From positions 1 to 9,513 of the forward strand of contig CAMLHU010000061.1 of NCBI GenBank assembly GCA_946479825.1: a stretch of 9,513 nt of DNA, read 5' to 3'. The notes under the pieces were generated by a model. It had not been told where the DNA came from. It made no database searches and saw only the letters and a list, made by a program, of their open reading frames with translations. This DNA comes from an uncultured Gemmatimonadota bacterium (GTDB lineage Bacteria > Gemmatimonadota > Gemmatimonadetes > Gemmatimonadales > GWC2-71-9). The translations under genes were made by a program, and so were the position numbers. How positions within the stretch are numbered: the stretch's first letter is position 1; each line of letters starts with the position of its first letter. Below are positions 7,012 through 9,513 of the stretch, piece by piece.

Positions 7012-7685
7012 CAGGCGACTCCTGCAGAAGGGACGGGGGGGAGGGTCGGCAGCCCGACGATCCGCTTGAAGGCCGCCGGGTAGCTGGTGTTGGCGGCCGG
7101 GTCGAGTCCGAGCCGCCGGAGGACGCCGATGACGAGCGCCGGGTCTTCGTGTTCGAAGGCGAGGCTTTCCCAGTGCGCGTCGCGGACGAGCAGCGTCACG
7201 TGCTCACCCGGGCAACCGTCCACGACGAGCCGGGTGCGTCGCTTGATCACGTCCACCCTTCGGAGCGCGGGGTCGGGCGCCACGATCTCACGGACGAACT
7301 CGCCGAAGCCGTAGGTGGTCCGGAGCGGCGAAGGGGCGGGGATCCCCCAGGCGTCCCAGAGCTCGGCGAGCGCGCCGCCCGCGAGCGGGAAGGTGGCGCG
7401 CAGGGTGGGGCGCCAGCACTCAAGGCCGAGGGGATCCACCGCCTCCCGCCGCTTCACCTCGAGCGCGTTACCGCGGACCTTGACGTTGTGCGGGCTCAGG
7501 GCGGAGAGCAGGTAGGTCTCCACGCTGCCGGTCTCCGGGCCAGTGGCCCACGCGGCGAGCGACGCGGCGGGGACCGGGAGTACGCGCGCGACGGAGCGCC
7601 ATTCCCATCGTGGCCCCACCGGAGTGGCGGGCGTGGTCGGCGGGCTCGAGGGCGGGGAGCGGAACTTGGGGGAACTGACCGGCAT
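7011..7685 (-). CDS. Uncharacterised protein, probable divergent CYTH/VTC-like fold
   Basis: A 224-aa soluble protein with no signal peptide or membrane helix; the first ~26 residues are Pro/Ser/Thr-rich and probably disordered. No named family is certain. The pattern from residue 27 resembles a CYTH tunnel: strand WEWRSVARVLP, then HNVKVRGNALEVKRRE (66-81) with alternating basic residues, KRRTRLVVDG (148-157), EHVTLLV (161-167), WESLAFEHEDP (172-182) and the ending NTSYPAAFKRIVG (199-211). The first strand lacks ExExK (it reads EWR), so if it is a CYTH protein its metal site is altered and it may bind rather than hydrolyse its ligand. It is the first gene of the operon and overlaps the porin by one base (TGATG). 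The start at 7685 is supported by GGAGG 5 nt upstream, part of which is paired in a hairpin (7687-7706). Confidence 0.85.
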   Translation of the reverse strand: MPVSSPKFRSPPSSPPTTPATPVGPRWEWRSVARVLPVPAASLAAWATGPETGSVETYLLSALSPHNVKVRGNALEVKRREAVDPLGLECWRPTLRATFPLAGGALAELWDAWGIPAPSPLRTTYGFGEFVREIVAPDPALRRVDVIKRRTRLVVDGCPGEHVTLLVRDAHWESLAFEHEDPALVIGVLRRLGLDPAANTSYPAAFKRIVGLPTLPPVPSAGVA

Positions 7686-7686
7686 C

Positions 7687-7706
7687 GGGGCCTCCGTGAT
7701 GGCCCC
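7687..7706 (-). promoter_or_regulatory. Hairpin covering the ribosome-binding site of the operon's first gene
   Basis: GGGGCC (7687-7692) and GGCCCC (7701-7706) are perfect 6-bp arms with an 8-nt loop. In the minus-strand mRNA the GGAGG ribosome site lies across the loop and 3' arm, one base before the start codon at 7685. Folding would hide the site, so this may limit translation of the whole coupled operon. No riboswitch class is recognised. No convincing -35/-10 pair for the operon was found in 7707-7808. Confidence 0.4.
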
Positions 7707-7792
7707 AAGGTGCCCGGTGCGCCGTGAAGAACGCGTGATTCGGGGGGGAATCGCACTTCACCGCGCGGCATAGCCGGCCGGGTGGGGAAGCG

Positions 7793-7799
7793 TTATTCT
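7793..7799 (+). promoter_or_regulatory. Possible -10 element of the tRNA gene
   Basis: TTATTCT is the only A+T-rich patch directly before the tRNA and its end lies 9 nt upstream of the mature 5' end. A matching -35 was not found in the GC-rich bases before it, so this is a weak call. Confidence 0.3.
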
Positions 7800-7808
7800 T
7801 GACCCCGC

Positions 7809-7881
7809 GGGGCGTTAGCTCAGCTGGGAGAGCGCCTGCTTTGCAAGCAGGAGGTCACCGGTTCGATCCCGGTACGCTCCA
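7809..7881 (+). tRNA. tRNA-Ala (anticodon TGC)
   Basis: A 73-nt cloverleaf that decodes GCA and, by wobble, other alanine codons. The acceptor stem is GGGGCGT (7809-7815) with ACGCTCC (7874-7880), containing one G-U pair, and A7881 is the discriminator. The D-arm contains TAGCTCAGCTGGGAGAG. The anticodon stem CCTGC/GCAGG (7835-7839, 7847-7851) holds loop TTTGCAA with TGC at 7842-7844. The T-arm contains GGTTCGATCC. CCA is not encoded (TGG follows), so it must be added after transcription. It is divergent from the operon to its left; no integrase or duplicated tRNA 3' end marks an attachment site in the window. Confidence 0.98.
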
Positions 7882-7902
7882 TGGTGGGAGGGGGCAGGGA
7901 AA

Positions 7903-7966
7903 TAGGGCGTAGGGCGTAGGGCTTAGGGCTTAGGGGTCAGGGGTCAGGGGTCAGGGGTCAGGGGGG
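7903..7966 (+). repeat. Tandem G-rich heptamer array with G-quadruplex motif
   Basis: Nine near-perfect 7-bp units in a row: TAGGGCG twice, TAGGGCT twice, a shortened TAGGGG, then TCAGGGG four times. From 7933 to 7966 five runs of at least four G are separated by exactly TCA, a strong canonical G-quadruplex motif on the plus strand. It begins 22 nt after the tRNA. The units are the reverse-complement kind of those at 8069-8154, so this array and that one are opposing arms. Confidence 0.9.
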
Positions 7967-7996
7967 CAGGGACGCTTGGCGTTGCGCGAGGGGCAT

Positions 7997-8040
7997 GTGC
8001 GTCATCCTGGGCGCCGCGAGGGGTTTGTCCGACGACGCAC
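7997..8040. repeat. Short palindromic element between the two heptamer arrays
   Basis: GTGCGTC (7997-8003) and GACGCAC (8034-8040) are perfect 7-bp inverted arms. Between them GTCATCCTGGGCGCCGCGAG resembles the dispersed motif GTCATCCTGAGCG-GCGAAGG seen in the intergenic DNA of many environmental genomes. The inverted arms are seen directly; the family likeness is from memory. The rest of the gene-free stretch 7882-8177 shows no coding sequence, promoter or intrinsic terminator that I can support. Confidence 0.4.
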
Positions 8041-8068
8041 GATCACCCTCCACGCACTCCTCCCTGCG

Positions 8069-8154
8069 CCCCAAGCCCCAAGCCCCAAGCTCCAAGCTCC
8101 AAGCTCCAAGCTCTAAGCTCCACGCTCCAAGCTCTGACCCCCAAGCCCTACCCC
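8069..8154 (+). repeat. Tandem C-rich heptamer array, opposite in sense to 7903-7966
   Basis: Eleven consecutive 7-bp units: CCCCAAG three times, CTCCAAG three times, CTCTAAG, CTCCACG, CTCCAAG, CTCTGAC and CCCCAAG, ending in CCCTACCCC. The stretch 8133-8150 pairs with 7924-7941 at 16 of 18 positions, so the two arrays can form a long stem-loop or cruciform. The reverse strand has repeated GGGG runs at 8069-8086 and so may also form G-quadruplexes. It ends 23 nt before the amidase start and occupies the place of its promoter or leader. Confidence 0.9.
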
Positions 8155-8177
8155 TCCACCCCCCACCGAGCACCCCC

Positions 8178-9513
8178 ATGTCCGATCTCTCCCGCCGCGA
8201 CTTCCTGTCTGCCGCCACGCTTGCCGGCGCGGGCGCCGTCATCGGGCCGCACGTCGTCCCCTCGGGCCGAACCGCGCCGGCCGAGCCGACGCCGCCGGTC
8301 GCGCCAGCCGCCTCCCCCGCCGCCTTCGAGCTCGAAGAAGCCACCGTCTCCGACCTCGGCGCGGCGATGGCCTCGGGCAAATACACCAGCCGCCGGCTGA
8401 CGGAGCTCTATCTCGAACGCATCGCGGCGATGGACCGGCAGGGACCGACCCTCCGGGCGATGCTCGACCTCAATCCCGACGCGCTTGCCATCGCGGACCA
8501 GCTCGACGCCGAGCGGAAGGCCGGCAAGCTGCGGGGGTCGATGCACGGGATCCCGGTCGTCATCAAGGACAACATCGCGACCCGCGACCGGATGACCACC
8601 ACCGCCGGATCCCTCGCGCTCGAGGGGAGCATCCCGGTCCGCGACAGCGGCGTGGCGGCGCGCCTCCGCGCGGCGGGCGCGGTCATCCTCGGCAAGACCA
8701 ACCTGAGCGAGTGGGCCAACTACCGCTCCTCCCGCGCCACCAGCGGCTGGTCGAGCCGGGGCGGCCAGTGCCGGAATCCCTACGTGCTCGACCGCAATCC
8801 CTGCGGGTCGAGCTCGGGCACGGGGAGCGGCATCTCGGCCAACTTCGCCGCCGTGGGCGTCGGCACGGAGACCGACGGGTCCATCGTGTGTCCGTCGTCC
8901 ACCAACGGCCTGGTCGGGATCAAGCCGACGGTCGGGCTCGTGAGCCGGGCGGGGATCATCCCGATCTCGCACAGCCAGGACACCGCCGGCCCGATGGCGC
9001 GCACGGTGACCGACGCCGCGATCCTGCTCGGCGCGCTCGCCGGCGCCGACCCGCGCGACCCGGCCACACGCCCGGCGGGTGCGCACGCCGCGGCCGACTA
9101 CACCCGGTTCCTCGACCCGAACGGGCTCAAGGGGGCGCGGATCGGCGTGCTGCGGGGGCCGTTCGTCGGGTATCACCCCGAGGTGGACCGGCTCTACCAG
9201 GCGGCGCTCGACGCGATGAAGCAGGCCGGCGCCATCGTGGTGGACGAGGTGAAGCTCCCGCACAACGGCGAGTACGACGCCGACGAGGGGACGGTCCTCA
9301 GCTACGAGTTCAAGGCCGACCTCAACGCGTACCTGGCCGAGCTCGGGCCGGAATGGCCGCGGCGGACCCTGGCCGACCTCAGGCTCTTTGCCGAAGGGGA
9401 GCGGGAAGCGGAGCGGCGCATTGACCTCCTGTCGTTTCAGAGCGAGGAAATCGCCCGGGCCGGACTGAGTGCCGGCGAGGATGAGGAACTGGCCCGGGAG
9501 CGCGAGCTTCTTC
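8178..9513 (+). CDS. Tat-exported amidase-signature family hydrolase (runs off right edge; 3' end anomalous)
   Basis: A Ser-cisSer-Lys amide hydrolase predicted to act outside the cytoplasm. Residues 5-10 (SRRDFL) and the following Ala/Gly-rich segment are a twin-arginine signal. The amidase-signature core has K130 (IPVVIKDNIA), cis-Ser S211 in CGSSSGTGSG and nucleophile S235 in TETDGSI, followed by GLVGIKPTVGLVSRAGIIPIS and DTAGPMARTVTDAA. The S211-S235 spacing of 24 equals that of mammalian FAAH. Substrate (peptide, fatty-acid amide or other) cannot be told. The ATG at 8178 gives the complete Tat motif but has no clear Shine-Dalgarno site. Members are typically ~500-550 aa; here amidase likeness ends near residue 401 (base 9380) and the open frame continues into RecN-like sequence, so the gene is probably truncated or the sequence chimeric. 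Confidence 0.9.
   Translation, partial: MSDLSRRDFLSAATLAGAGAVIGPHVVPSGRTAPAEPTPPVAPAASPAAFELEEATVSDLGAAMASGKYTSRRLTELYLERIAAMDRQGPTLRAMLDLNPDALAIADQLDAERKAGKLRGSMHGIPVVIKDNIATRDRMTTTAGSLALEGSIPVRDSGVAARLRAAGAVILGKTNLSEWANYRSSRATSGWSSRGGQCRNPYVLDRNPCGSSSGTGSGISANFAAVGVGTETDGSIVCPSSTNGLVGIKPTVGLVSRAGIIPISHSQDTAGPMARTVTDAAILLGALAGADPRDPATRPAGAHAAADYTRFLDPNGLKGARIGVLRGPFVGYHPEVDRLYQAALDAMKQAGAIVVDEVKLPHNGEYDADEGTVLSYEFKADLNAYLAELGPEWPRRTLADLRLFAEGEREAERRIDLLSFQSEEIARAGLSAGEDEELARERELL
9381..9513 (+). other. RecN-like fragment joined in frame to the amidase
   Basis: In the amidase frame these bases encode ERRIDLLSFQSEEIARAGL followed by SAGEDEELARERELL. This matches the pattern of the RecN DNA-repair ATPase where its coiled coil begins (RIDLL-FQ--EI---L-PGEDEEL--ER--L), not the amidase pattern LADLIAFN--H---E---FGQ expected after RTLADL. 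Twelve of 44 codons end in A or T (TTT, GAA, ATT, AGT, GAT, CTT and others), against about one in the preceding 48. Either two unrelated loci were joined during assembly or a real rearrangement placed part of recN here. The RecN identification is from memory of the family. Confidence 0.6.

Noticed and set aside
7903..8154. CRISPR array
   Set aside because: Units are 7 bp, contiguous and without unique spacers, and no cas gene is present.
7809..8177. Genomic-island insertion at tRNA-Ala
   Set aside because: No integrase, no duplicated tRNA 3' end and no mobile genes are visible; only simple repeats follow the tRNA.
7958..8386. A minus-strand frame across the C-rich array, translating as repeated LELGAWS units
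   Set aside because: The protein repeat is only the heptamer DNA read in frame (three heptamers make seven codons), and its other end overlaps the amidase Tat signal region in antisense.
8148..9263. A 371-codon minus-strand frame opposite the amidase
   Set aside because: The amidase has its catalytic residues and Tat signal intact on the plus strand; the antisense product shows no recognisable domain.

Overview
The window is GC-rich DNA (tRNA, repeat array and most genes visibly above 65% G+C) with tightly packed, strongly GC3-biased genes. The porin signal peptide ending in PLAA-Q, the AfsR/BTAD-type regulator with a transmembrane helix and an Ig-like extracytoplasmic part, and the Tat-exported amidase fit a Gram-negative soil bacterium, most likely Gemmatimonadota. 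That placement is an inference from style, not from a marker gene.

Layout. (1) 1-613, minus: a TetR/AcrR regulator that runs off the left edge, with a promoter/operator palindrome directly before its start codon. (2) 669-7685, minus: five co-directional genes. In transcription order they are a divergent CYTH-like protein (7685-7011), a Porin_O_P (OprP/OprO-type) outer-membrane porin (7011-5758), a canonical CYTH/triphosphate tunnel enzyme (5749-5270), a DASS/SLC13-type anion transporter (5280-3721) and, after a 46-nt gap holding a hairpin, a membrane-anchored BTAD-AAA regulator (3674-669). The first four overlap or are separated by 8 nt, so they are almost certainly one operon. (3) 7809-7881, plus: tRNA-Ala(TGC), divergent from the operon. 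(4) 7882-8177: a gene-free stretch with two oppositely oriented arrays of 7-bp repeats, including a strong G-quadruplex motif, around a short palindrome. (5) 8178-9513, plus: a Tat-exported amidase-signature hydrolase running off the right edge. Its last ~130 nt no longer resemble an amidase but resemble the RecN coiled-coil region, with a sudden change in codon use.

How it fits together. A phosphate-type porin, a CYTH enzyme (the family includes tripolyphosphatases and polyphosphate-related proteins), a second CYTH-like protein and an inner-membrane anion symporter suggest a module for taking up and processing inorganic phosphate, short-chain polyphosphate or a related anion across both membranes. 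The adjacent regulator could sense an envelope or periplasmic signal through its C-terminal domain. This reading is an inference from gene family and synteny; the substrate is not shown by the sequence. The TetR gene probably controls itself and genes beyond the left edge. The amidase-RecN junction is either an assembly chimera or a genuine rearrangement and should be resolved before the amidase is used.
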